From positions 1 through 5,488 of the forward strand of contig CAJQOK010000202.1 in NCBI GenBank assembly GCA_905479905.1: a stretch of DNA of 5,488 nucleotides, given 5' to 3'. This document shows positions 1 to 5,327 of the stretch, in pieces. The translations under genes and the position numbers were made by a program. The notes beneath the pieces were generated by a model. That model had not been told where the DNA came from, made no database searches, and worked only from the letters and a program-made list of their open reading frames with translations. The DNA is from an uncultured Aliterella sp. (lineage in GTDB: Bacteria; Cyanobacteriota; Cyanobacteriia; Cyanobacteriales; Chroococcidiopsidaceae). The number at the start of each line of letters is the position of its first letter. Position 1 is the first letter of the stretch.

Positions 1-1
1 A

Positions 2-826
2 GAAGAAGTTGCAACTCAAGTAGGAGCGGCATTAATTCAAGCCGAGGCTTATGCTAACTTAGAAGACCTCAATCAACAATTAGAAGCTCTAGATCGTACT
101 CGTAGCAATTTAATCGCCATTACAGGTCACGAATTACGAACCCCTTTATCGACAATTCAAGTTTGCCTCGAAAGCCTAGCTACCGAGCCAGATATGCCTG
201 GGGAATTGCGCGAAATTATGCTTAGTACCGCTTTATCAGATTCCGAGCGGATGCGAAAACTGGTGCAAGACTTTTTAACTCTTTCCTCTTTAGAAAGCGG
301 ACAAGTACAATGGCATCCCGAATCGTTATCTTTAGAAGAATGCGTTACCCTAGCTTTGAGCCGGACTCGTAGCCGCGCTTTAATAGAAGATCGCCCCCAA
401 GTTACTACTCAAGTATCCGAGCAATTGCCTTTAGTTAGAGCCGATGGCGATTGGCTAGTAGAAGTAATATCTAAGTTGCTTGATAATTCTCTTAAATTTA
501 CTCCCCCTCAAGGAAAAATTACCATTAATGCTGCTTGCCGAGACGATCGCACACTCGAAGTTACGGTGACAGATACCGGGCGAGGAATTGAACCCCAACG
601 CCTAGAACTTGTATTTGATCGTTTTTATCAAGAGGAAGCATCTTTGCGTCGTACAGTAGGCGGTACGGGGCTAGGACTTGCAATTTGTCGTCAAATTGTT
701 AATGGTTGGGGCGGTCAAATTTGGGCAGAGTCAGAGGGAAAAGATCGCGGCAGTGAATTTCATTTTACGATTCCGATTGCGATCGCACCAGCAACGCCAC
801 GTAATTACAAAAAAGTGCAGAAGTAA
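2..826 (+). CDS. sensor histidine kinase, C-terminal part (5' truncated by window edge)
   Basis: The frame is open from the first bases of the window to the stop at 824-826, so this is the last 274 residues of a longer protein. An internal ATG at 194 is not the start, because the phospho-acceptor helix lies upstream of it. Visible in order, numbering from the window edge: a stretch like the end of a GAF domain (about residues 1-20, TQVGAALIQAEAYANL), a short coiled-coil linker (20-35), the H box ITGHELRTPLS with the phospho-acceptor His at residue 43, the N box LLDNSLKF (Asn 162), the G1 box DTGRG (191-195), the F box FDRFYQ (205-210) and the G2 box GGTGLGL (220-226). All kinase motifs are intact, so the enzyme should autophosphorylate and pass phosphate to a response regulator that is not in this window. 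The lack of membrane segments in the visible part and the GAF-like end suggest a soluble sensor. From memory of the family, cyanobacterial relatives often carry a DICT plus GAF region upstream; this is inference. No terminator follows before psaD. Confidence 0.93.
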   Translation, partial: EEVATQVGAALIQAEAYANLEDLNQQLEALDRTRSNLIAITGHELRTPLSTIQVCLESLATEPDMPGELREIMLSTALSDSERMRKLVQDFLTLSSLESGQVQWHPESLSLEECVTLALSRTRSRALIEDRPQVTTQVSEQLPLVRADGDWLVEVISKLLDNSLKFTPPQGKITINAACRDDRTLEVTVTDTGRGIEPQRLELVFDRFYQEEASLRRTVGGTGLGLAICRQIVNGWGGQIWAESEGKDRGSEFHFTIPIAIAPATPRNYKKVQK

Positions 827-837
827 TTGGTCAAACT

Positions 838-855
838 GTTACAGTTCCTAACATA
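838..855 (+). promoter_or_regulatory. HLR1-like direct repeat, candidate RpaB site upstream of psaD
   Basis: GTTACAGT, a 2-nt spacer TC, then CTAACATA. This matches the 8+2+8 layout of the HLR1 element, two copies of (G/T)TTACA(T/A)(T/A) separated by two bases, with one mismatch in the first half and two in the second. HLR1 is the known binding site of RpaB, which controls photosystem I genes with light intensity in cyanobacteria. It lies about 60-80 bp before the psaD start and just upstream of the proposed promoter, a position suited to activation. Assignment is by eye only. Confidence 0.5.
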
Positions 856-859
856 GTCG

Positions 860-888
860 TAATGGATGGGTGATCGCAGTGATACGAT
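860..888 (+). promoter_or_regulatory. psaD: possible psaD promoter
   Basis: TACGAT at 883-888 is a fair -10 hexamer. The matching -35 region, about 17 bp upstream (near 860-865), is poor, as expected for a promoter that depends on an activator bound at the adjacent HLR1-like repeat. Transcription would begin near 895, giving a leader of about 20 nt. Confidence 0.35.
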
Positions 889-903
889 GCCCTAAAACGG
901 TTT

Positions 904-910
904 GAGAGAG
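904..910 (+). promoter_or_regulatory. psaD: ribosome binding site of psaD
   Basis: The purine-rich GAGAGAG ends 6 nt before the ATG at 917. It supports that ATG over the in-frame TTG at 902, which would place this motif inside the coding region. Confidence 0.5.
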
Positions 911-916
911 TCATTT

Positions 917-1381
917 ATGGCAGAAGAACTTTCTGGACAATCTCCGATATTTGGCGGCAGCACTGGCGGCTTGCTAACTAAAGCGGATAGAGAAGAAAAA
1001 TACGCTATCACCTGGACTAGCCCCAAAGAGCAAGTATTTGAAATGCCAACAGGTGGTTCAGCCATCATGCGGCAAGGCAAAAACCTTCTATACTTGGCTC
1101 GTAAGGAGTATGGAATTGCAATAGGTGGTCAGCAATTGCGGACGAAGTTCAAAATTACAGACTACAAAATCTACCGGATTTATCCTAGCGGCGAAGTCGA
1201 ATACTTGCATCCCAAAGATGGCGTATTCCCTGAGAAAGTAAATCCCGGTCGTGAAAAAGTCCGTTATGTAGACCGCAATATCGGTAGAAACCCTGATTCA
1301 GCTAAGTTGAAGTTTAGCGGCATTTATTCTTTTGACGCAGAACTACCAAAATCACCAGAAGCTAAAAAAGCTGGTTCTTAA
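917..1381 (+). CDS. psaD: photosystem I reaction center subunit II (PsaD)
   Basis: PsaD is the extrinsic subunit on the cytosolic (stromal) face of photosystem I; it stabilises PsaC and helps dock ferredoxin. The start MAEELSGQ matches the usual cyanobacterial N-terminus; an in-frame TTG at 902 would add five residues that do not belong. Family landmarks seen: [11 protein letters not shown] (13-23), [20 protein letters not shown] (28-47), [14 protein letters not shown] (51-64), the basic [16 protein letters not shown] (75-90), [15 protein letters not shown] (95-109) and [10 protein letters not shown] (131-140). The protein is 154 residues, longer than the roughly 140 usual in cyanobacteria. 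The excess is a C-terminal tail ([14 protein letters not shown], 141-154) after the normal end of the conserved core. A strong terminator follows. The gene lies directly upstream of trpE, a linkage known from other cyanobacteria. Confidence 0.98.
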   Translation: MAEELSGQSPIFGGSTGGLLTKADREEKYAITWTSPKEQVFEMPTGGSAIMRQGKNLLYLARKEYGIAIGGQQLRTKFKITDYKIYRIYPSGEVEYLHPKDGVFPEKVNPGREKVRYVDRNIGRNPDSAKLKFSGIYSFDAELPKSPEAKKAGS

Positions 1382-1393
1382 AGCTTTAGTAGC

Positions 1394-1428
1394 AAATACC
1401 TGGATAATCTAAATTAGTCTTGGTATTT
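1394..1428 (+). promoter_or_regulatory. alternative hairpin overlapping the psaD/trpE terminator (candidate antiterminator)
   Basis: AAATACC (1394-1400) is perfectly complementary to GGTATTT (1422-1428), with a 21-nt loop. Its 3' arm includes GGTA, the loop-proximal part of the 5' arm of the terminator hairpin, so the two structures cannot form together. This is the geometry of an attenuator, but no leader peptide rich in Trp codons or binding site for a known regulator was found. The functional role is inference. Confidence 0.3.
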
Positions 1429-1452
1429 TATTACCGAGGCTGATTTTTTTTT
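1411..1452 (+). terminator. strong intrinsic terminator after psaD
   Basis: AAATTAGTCTTGGTA (1411-1425) can pair along its whole length with TACCGAGGCTGATTT (1432-1446), as 12 Watson-Crick and 3 G-U pairs. The loop is TTTTAT, and nine T residues run from 1444 to 1452. This is a textbook Rho-independent terminator on the plus strand. It ends only 31 nt before the trpE start, so it either separates psaD from trpE or regulates readthrough into trpE. Confidence 0.85.
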
Positions 1453-1483
1453 AATTGGCTCTTTTTGCACCTAAAAAACCGTC

Positions 1484-2998
1484 ATGATTTTCCCGGATTT
1501 TTCTCAATTTTCAGAATTAGCTACTTTAGGCAATTTTGTACCCGTTTATCAAGAATGGGTCGCTGACTTAGATACCCCGGTTTCAGCTTGGTATAAAGTT
1601 TGCTCAAAGCAGCCTTATAGTTTTTTGTTGGAATCGGTAGAAGGTGGGGAAAATATCGGGCGCTACAGTTTTTTAGGCTGCGATCCGTTGTGGATTTTAG
1701 AAAATAGAGGCGACTTCACAACGCAAACGCATAGAGATGGTTCTGTTGAAACCTTTACCGGCGATCCCTTTGTAACTTTGACCCGATGTATCAAATCTTT
1801 TCACCCAGTTAAGTTGCCCCAATTACCGCCCGGAATTGGCGGTCTGTTTGGCTTTTGGGGTTACGAGTTAATCCAGTGGATGGAAAAGCGCGTTCCCATT
1901 CATCCGGCGACAGAAACCGATTTGCCAGATGGTTTATGGATGCAAATCGATCAATTACTAATTTTTGACCAGGTAAAGCGGAAAATTTGGGCAATTTCTT
2001 ACGCAGATTTGAGAGATCCAAAGGTGGATTTAGAGCAGGCTTATAAAGAAGCAAAAAGTCGCGTTACAGCCTTAATTAGCAAGCTACAATCGCCCCTTGA
2101 TAGCAAAAACACGGTTTTAAACTGGACTCCGCCGCAAAGTTCTTCTCAGCCTCTAGAATACGTCAGCAACATTTCTCAAGCAGATTTTTGTGCGAATGTC
2201 CAAACTGCCAAAGACTACATCAAAGCTGGCGATATTTTTCAAGTTGTCCTCTCTCAGCAACTAAAGACGGAATACACGGGAGAAGCTTTTGCGCTTTATC
2301 GCTCTTTACGTTTAATTAATCCTTCGCCTTACATGGCTTATTTTAATTTCCAATCTTGGCAAATTATCGGCTCTAGTCCTGAAGTGATGGTAAAAGCGGA
2401 AATCGACCCAATAGGAGGAACTTTAGCCACTTTGCGCCCCATTGCTGGTACTCGTCCGCGCGGCAAAACTCCCCAAGAAGATGCTTTGCTTGCTAAAGAA
2501 TTGCTGCAAGATCCTAAAGAAATCGCCGAACACGTTATGTTAGTTGACTTAGGACGCAATGATTTAGGTAGAGCCTGCATTTATGGAACAGTAAAAGTTG
2601 ACGAATTGATGGTAATTGAGCGCTATTCTCACGTTATGCACATTGTCAGCAATGTTGTCGGACAATTAGCACCTGATAAAACTGCGTGGGATTTACTTAA
2701 GGCTTGTTTTCCGGCGGGTACAGTAAGCGGCGCACCCAAAATTAGAGCAATGGAAATTATTAACGAACTTGAAACAAGTAGGCGGGGTGTATATTCGGGA
2801 GTTTACGGCTACTACGACTTTGAAGGACAGCTAAATAGCGCGATCGCGATTCGTACTATGGTACTACGCGATCGCGCCGTCAGCGTCCAAGCAGGGGCAG
2901 GTATAGTGGCAGATTCTGACCCTCAAAAAGAGTATGTAGAAACCTTAAATAAAGCTAGAGGTTTAATAGACGCAATTCGCTGTCTTCAGGGCAATTAA
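1484..2998 (+). CDS. trpE: anthranilate synthase component I (TrpE)
   Basis: Anthranilate synthase large subunit converts chorismate plus ammonia or glutamine to anthranilate and pyruvate, the first committed step of tryptophan synthesis, with a glutamine amidotransferase subunit (TrpG) encoded elsewhere. At 504 residues it is a full-length single-domain TrpE, not a TrpE-TrpG fusion. The N-terminal domain has the LLES motif (48-51) and RYSFLGCDP (60-68) of the tryptophan feedback pocket, suggesting end-product inhibition. The C-terminal chorismate-binding domain contains DIFQVVLSQQ (250-259), RPIAGTRPRG (318-327), HVMLVDLGRNDLGR (350-363), YSHVMHI (381-387), FPAGTVSGAPK (409-419) and GAGIVADSDPQKEYVET (471-487). 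Alanine in PIAGT favours TrpE over aminodeoxychorismate synthase PabB, which has PIKGT. No convincing Shine-Dalgarno precedes the ATG. The stop codon overlaps the next gene's ATG (TAATG). Two HIP1 octamers lie inside the gene at 2840 and 2868. Confidence 0.97.
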   Translation: MIFPDFSQFSELATLGNFVPVYQEWVADLDTPVSAWYKVCSKQPYSFLLESVEGGENIGRYSFLGCDPLWILENRGDFTTQTHRDGSVETFTGDPFVTLTRCIKSFHPVKLPQLPPGIGGLFGFWGYELIQWMEKRVPIHPATETDLPDGLWMQIDQLLIFDQVKRKIWAISYADLRDPKVDLEQAYKEAKSRVTALISKLQSPLDSKNTVLNWTPPQSSSQPLEYVSNISQADFCANVQTAKDYIKAGDIFQVVLSQQLKTEYTGEAFALYRSLRLINPSPYMAYFNFQSWQIIGSSPEVMVKAEIDPIGGTLATLRPIAGTRPRGKTPQEDALLAKELLQDPKEIAEHVMLVDLGRNDLGRACIYGTVKVDELMVIERYSHVMHIVSNVVGQLAPDKTAWDLLKACFPAGTVSGAPKIRAMEIINELETSRRGVYSGVYGYYDFEGQLNSAIAIRTMVLRDRAVSVQAGAGIVADSDPQKEYVETLNKARGLIDAIRCLQGN

Positions 2999-3873
2999 TG
3001 AAGCTAAAGTCTTCTGTGCGCTGGCTAATTCTGGGCGGAGTGCTGTTTTTCTTAATTAAAGCGATTAAGGATAATTGGCAAGAAGTAGCACAAATCAAAA
3101 TTAGCAATCAAGGCTGGGTTTACCTATGTAGCGCATTAGGAGTAACTCTGCTAGCGCATATTTGGACAGGGTGGGTATGGAGTTGGATTTTTCAGACTCT
3201 CAATCAAAAAGTTAGCGGCCAGTGGGCAGTTAGAGCTTACCTAAAAACAAATATTGCTAAATATATTCCTGGTAATGTTTGGCATTATTACGGGCGGATT
3301 CGTTTGGCAACAGATGCGGATATTCCTACTAGCATCGCAACTTTGAGCGTTTTATTAGAACCACTTTTACTCGCCGCCGCCGCTTTACTTGTTGCTTTAG
3401 TAGGAACGTCGCAAAATAGAGGATTGCAAATTTTTAGTTTAGCAGTGGTTTTAATTGCTATTCATCCTCTAATTCTCAATCAAGGACTTAAGCTCGTTAG
3501 TAAGCTCAAAAATAAAGGTAATGATGTCAAAAAGATCGAGCATTATCCTTTTGTACCCTTATTAGGTGAACTAGGTTTTTTAGGCTTGCGCGGCGCGGGA
3601 TTTGTGTTGACTTTTTGGGCGCTACATCCTGTAAATTTTAATCAAATTCCGATTTTAATTAGTAGTTTTAGCCTAGCTTGGCTGCTTGGCTTAGTTGTAC
3701 CCGGAGCGCCGGGAGGAATTGGCGTATTTGAAGCCACAGCTACCGCACTACTTGGAGCTTTATTTTCTCCAGGACTTATTTTAAGTGTTGTTGCTTTGTA
3801 CCGTTTAATCAGTATTTTGGCGGAAGTTATGGGTGCTGGACTCGTCTGGGTTTGGGATAAAGGCGCTACTTAG
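2998..3873 (+). CDS. integral membrane protein, lysylphosphatidylglycerol synthase TM / flippase-like family (UPF0104)
   Basis: A 291-residue polytopic membrane protein. By eye there are about seven hydrophobic segments: residues 8-21, 40-58, 113-137, 143-161, 188-210, 217-235 and 255-285. Two motifs typical of this family are present: KYIPGNVWHYYGR (88-100) and VPGAPGGIGVFEA (234-246). The family covers the membrane half of MprF-type lipid flippases and many stand-alone proteins linked to export of lipid-linked or glycolipid substrates. No aminoacyltransferase domain is present, so it should not make lysyl-phosphatidylglycerol itself; the real substrate is unknown. The ATG shares its A with the trpE stop codon, so the gene is very likely cotranscribed and translationally coupled with trpE, although no functional link is evident. 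Its last ~40 codons are duplicated at 5325-5450. The C-terminus (DKGAT) differs from that encoded by the downstream copy (DRFATLT), so the 3' end may have been remodelled. Confidence 0.85.
   Translation: MKLKSSVRWLILGGVLFFLIKAIKDNWQEVAQIKISNQGWVYLCSALGVTLLAHIWTGWVWSWIFQTLNQKVSGQWAVRAYLKTNIAKYIPGNVWHYYGRIRLATDADIPTSIATLSVLLEPLLLAAAALLVALVGTSQNRGLQIFSLAVVLIAIHPLILNQGLKLVSKLKNKGNDVKKIEHYPFVPLLGELGFLGLRGAGFVLTFWALHPVNFNQIPILISSFSLAWLLGLVVPGAPGGIGVFEATATALLGALFSPGLILSVVALYRLISILAEVMGAGLVWVWDKGAT
3744..3869 (+). repeat. 126-bp direct repeat, copy 1 (3' end of membrane protein gene)
   Basis: Aligns without gaps to 5325-5450 at a constant offset of 1581 bp, 119 of 126 bases identical. Mismatches are at 3748, 3757, 3805, 3822, 3860, 3862 and 3863. 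Copy 1 is inside the intact gene and covers the last transmembrane segment. The two copies bracket the toxin-antitoxin remnant and the 196-residue helical protein. Confidence 0.95.
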
Positions 3874-3875
3874 AT

Positions 3876-3905
3876 TGGGGTGTTGTGCGATCGCACTCCA
3901 TCCCA
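3876..3905 (+). other. hairpin just after the membrane protein gene, built around a HIP1 site
   Basis: TGGGGTG (3876-3882) pairs with CATCCCA (3899-3905) including one G-U pair, then a 2x2 internal loop, then GTGC/GCAC around a GATC loop. It begins 2 nt after the stop codon. There is no T tract after it, so it is not a canonical terminator, but it could stabilise the 3' end of the trpE-membrane protein transcript. Confidence 0.4.
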
Positions 3906-3924
3906 GAAAGTATTTATACTAGCC

Positions 3925-3968
3925 ACAGTTAATCAACCTAAGCGCTAGATAAAAAGACTCTTAACTGT
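3925..3968 (-). terminator. inverted repeat at the end of the antitoxin gene, possible terminator
   Basis: ACAGTTAA (3925-3932) and TTAACTGT (3961-3968) form a perfect 8-bp inverted repeat with a 28-nt spacer; the right arm includes the antitoxin stop codon. It lies between convergent genes, where a bidirectional terminator would be expected. There is no T tract after the stem on either strand, so termination is uncertain. Confidence 0.35.
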
Positions 3969-4209
3969 CTGCTTCAACTGAATTGTTAAGCTGCTTAGAA
4001 GAAGATTGATTTTCCCGTGTAATTTTAATCAAAAATCGCAACGCTTCATTAACGGAGTCTGCACTCGAAAAAATTTCTGCTACATTAGGTTCTAGACGCA
4101 CAATCGCCTCACCGAATTTCTTTCGTCCACTCCCTAACTTTCTAGCTTTTAAACTCTTTAAGTCATATTCTGACCGGAGTTCATCTTCAAAACCTGAATT
4201 ACTCTTCAT
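3961..4209 (-). CDS. BrnA-like antitoxin, ribbon-helix-helix type
   Basis: An 82-residue protein encoded directly after a brnT-type reading frame and overlapping its end by 11 nt, the usual toxin-first order of BrnTA modules. The N-terminal half is basic (KSLKARKLGSGRKK, about 18-31). Then comes a segment resembling a ribbon-helix-helix DNA-binding fold: a short strand (GEAIVRLEP, 33-41), a helix (NVAEIFSSADS) and a second helix (VNEALRFLIKITREN, 53-67). The tail is polar and rich in Ser, Asn and Gln. By family knowledge it would bind and neutralise the BrnT RNase and repress its own operon. The gene is intact although the partner toxin frame is interrupted. A GGAG motif about 10 nt before the ATG may serve as ribosome site. 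Assignment as BrnA rests mainly on the BrnT neighbour. Confidence 0.7.
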   Translation of the reverse strand: MKSNSGFEDELRSEYDLKSLKARKLGSGRKKFGEAIVRLEPNVAEIFSSADSVNEALRFLIKITRENQSSSKQLNNSVEADS

Positions 4210-4465
4210 AGGCTTCTCTCTCCGAGCGTCTTACAACTCTTGCACTAATAAGACGAATAGAATTATCTCTTTCTGTGTACGATACAACTAACAAACGTTT
4301 GTGGTTTGACCGTCCAACGATAAGATAACGCTCTTCATTATCCCAATGGTCTGGATCGTAAAAGTCAACGTAAAGCGGATCGTTGAAAATAGTCTTCGCT
4401 TCTTCAAAGGAAACACTATGCTTTGATAGGTTAGCTGCTTTTGACTTATCCCACTCCTAATCCAT
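4199..4465 (-). pseudogene. brnT: BrnT-type toxin with in-frame TAG at codon 3
   Basis: Reading minus-strand codons from ATG (4463-4465) gives Met-Asp-stop-Glu-Trp-Asp-Lys, followed by an open frame to the TAA at 4199-4201: 89 codons, the normal size for the family. BrnT hallmarks are clear: EWDKSKAANLSKHSVSFEEA (codons 4-23), TIFNDPL (25-31), DPDHWDNEERYLIVG (37-51), KRLLVVSYTER (56-66) and RLISARVVRRSEREAYEE (71-88). BrnT proteins are ribonuclease toxins of type II modules. Family members usually start Met-X-(Phe/Tyr)-Glu-Trp-Asp, so the TAG at 4457-4459 most likely replaces a Tyr codon. No ATG, GTG or TTG follows in frame until a TTG at codon 58, so a working toxin would need readthrough or an unconventional start. 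The body shows no other damage, so the lesion appears recent. A base-calling error remains possible. Confidence 0.82.
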
Positions 4466-4472
4466 GATTAGG
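4456..4472. repeat. perfect inverted repeat over the brnT start codon
   Basis: CCTAATC (4456-4462), loop CAT, GATTAGG (4466-4472). The loop is exactly the complement of the brnT ATG, and the TAG nonsense codon lies in the left arm. It could be an operator for BrnA autorepression or an mRNA hairpin hiding the start codon. Confidence 0.6.
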
Positions 4473-4525
4473 TTGTAGGCGATCGCGTAATCAATACAGT
4501 ATGGGGAGTTGAGTATTGTAATTTG

Positions 4526-4541
4526 AAGTGCGATCGCACTT
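4526..4541. repeat. 16-bp palindrome centred on a HIP1 octamer
   Basis: AAGTGCGATCGCACTT is self-complementary and is followed by a short T run on the plus strand (to 4544). It could act as a weak terminator on the plus strand, but no plus-strand gene ends here. It lies between the helical-protein gene and brnT, both on the minus strand. It may simply be an extended HIP1 element. Confidence 0.5.
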
Positions 4542-4561
4542 TTTCCTAGAAAGCATTGAGA

Positions 4562-4627
4562 CTAACGACCAAGCTTACCCACCGCCTACAGCCCGCACAC
4601 TGTAACGGATGAACTCATTGTCGTTAG
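4562..4627 (-). other. 66-bp imperfect dyad overlapping the stop codon of the helical-protein gene
   Basis: CTAACGAC (4562-4569) and GTCGTTAG (4620-4627) are perfectly complementary. Between them a second smaller hairpin can form: CCG..TACAG with CTGTA.CGG around an 8-nt loop. The right arm contains the complement of the TAA stop of the upstream minus-strand gene. It may be a transcript-end structure. The geometry also recalls an integron attC site, but the core boxes match that consensus poorly. Confidence 0.4.
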
Positions 4628-5214
4628 CGATAGAACTGCCGCGCTTGTTCTTTTTGACCTTCGCCAAGGCGCTTCTCGGCTTGGCGCTTGTATTTACTTT
4701 CTGGCATTGATGCGGCAAGTTCTTGAGCCGCTACCGTATCAACAAACGCCAATATCATTACAATTTGGCGCAGAATATAATCCGCCTTCCAGTGTCCAGT
4801 GCAAGATTTAACCAAAGGGTCAAGAATGGATTTGTGACCTTCAACCGGAAAAAATGCTTTCCACAACAGAAATAAAGCATCGGTGCGACTGATTGGATTT
4901 TCGATTTGTGCGGACAATTCCAGAATTTTAGGCAGTGACTGAATAGCCTTTTGCTCTTGCTTCCTCTCAATTAAGGCGCGCAGCGGCCACGCCGTTGCCG
5001 CTACTTTCTGATAAACATCCGTTGCAGTAAACGCAGCCGAAATAGCTTCTTCTGCTGTTTTTACAACGTGTTCATCAGGTGCATAACGTGCTGCGCCCGC
5101 TAAAGCTTGGCAGCGAAACCACGACTCTGACACTTTGCGCGCTAATACCAGTGCCTTTTTGAAATCCGTTTTTGCAACACGCATGGCTATATCGCGTTGA
5201 TTAGTTGCACTCAT
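4624..5214 (-). CDS. hypothetical all-helical protein, HEAT/TPR-like
   Basis: A 196-residue soluble protein that I do not recognise as a named family. It has no signal peptide, membrane segment or catalytic motif that I can see. The sequence reads as paired amphipathic helices rich in Ala, Leu, Lys and Glu, with recurring units such as DFKKALVLARKVSESWFRCQ (17-36), YQKVAATAWPLRALIERKQE and TDALFLLWKAFFP, resembling alpha-helical repeat scaffolds of HEAT, Armadillo or TPR type. Such proteins usually mediate protein-protein contacts. The ATG at 5212-5214 is the first in frame, with a plausible upstream TATAAT and no clear Shine-Dalgarno. It lies upstream of brnTA on the same strand with a 158-nt gap, so it is probably a separate unit. 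It sits between the two copies of the 126-bp repeat and is likely accessory. The C-terminus ends in QARQFYR; a different frame stays open for 18 codons beyond it. Confidence 0.7.
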   Translation of the reverse strand: MSATNQRDIAMRVAKTDFKKALVLARKVSESWFRCQALAGAARYAPDEHVVKTAEEAISAAFTATDVYQKVAATAWPLRALIERKQEQKAIQSLPKILELSAQIENPISRTDALFLLWKAFFPVEGHKSILDPLVKSCTGHWKADYILRQIVMILAFVDTVAAQELAASMPESKYKRQAEKRLGEGQKEQARQFYR

Positions 5215-5278
5215 ACTTGTATTTTACAAAATTTGGAGAAGATACGGAATTTTTCTGTGTATCTACCTTGCAAAGGGT

Positions 5279-5284
5279 ATTATA
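5279..5284 (-). promoter_or_regulatory. possible -10 box of the helical-protein gene
   Basis: TATAAT on the minus strand is a perfect -10 hexamer, about 65 nt before the ATG at 5214. No good -35 is found 16-19 bp upstream. The octamer TTCCGTAT overlaps this box (5282-5289) and recurs 40 nt downstream (5242-5249), so a repressor site is possible. Confidence 0.35.
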
Positions 5285-5319
5285 CGGAAAAATTATTTAG
5301 TAGAGTTTGAAGTGTTCAG

Positions 5320-5327
5320 GCGATCGC
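5320..5327. repeat. HIP1 octamer at the repeat junction (seven copies in the window)
   Basis: GCGATCGC, the highly iterated palindrome of many cyanobacterial genomes. It also occurs at 779, 2840, 2868, 3887, 4479 and 4530. This copy ends within three bases of the left edge of repeat copy 2, whereas the corresponding place in copy 1 (3739-3746) has no HIP1, so the junction between unique and duplicated DNA falls at a HIP1 site. Confidence 0.9.

Noticed and set aside
194..196. ATG as the start of the histidine kinase
   Set aside because: The frame is open to the window edge and the H box with the phospho-acceptor His lies upstream at 128-130.
902..916. In-frame TTG as the psaD start
   Set aside because: It adds five residues not found in PsaD and would bury the GAGAGAG ribosome site; ATG at 917 gives the canonical MAEELSGQ N-terminus.
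892..1080. Minus-strand 62-codon open frame within psaD
   Set aside because: Antisense shadow of psaD with no protein-like features.
1809..2580. Two minus-strand open frames inside trpE (1809-2054 and 2338-2580)
   Set aside because: Both are antisense to clearly coding trpE sequence and show no domain motifs.
4758..4970. Minus-strand 70-codon frame inside the helical-protein gene
   Set aside because: Same strand but different frame from a longer, better-supported gene; Cys- and Phe-rich composition is typical of a spurious frame.
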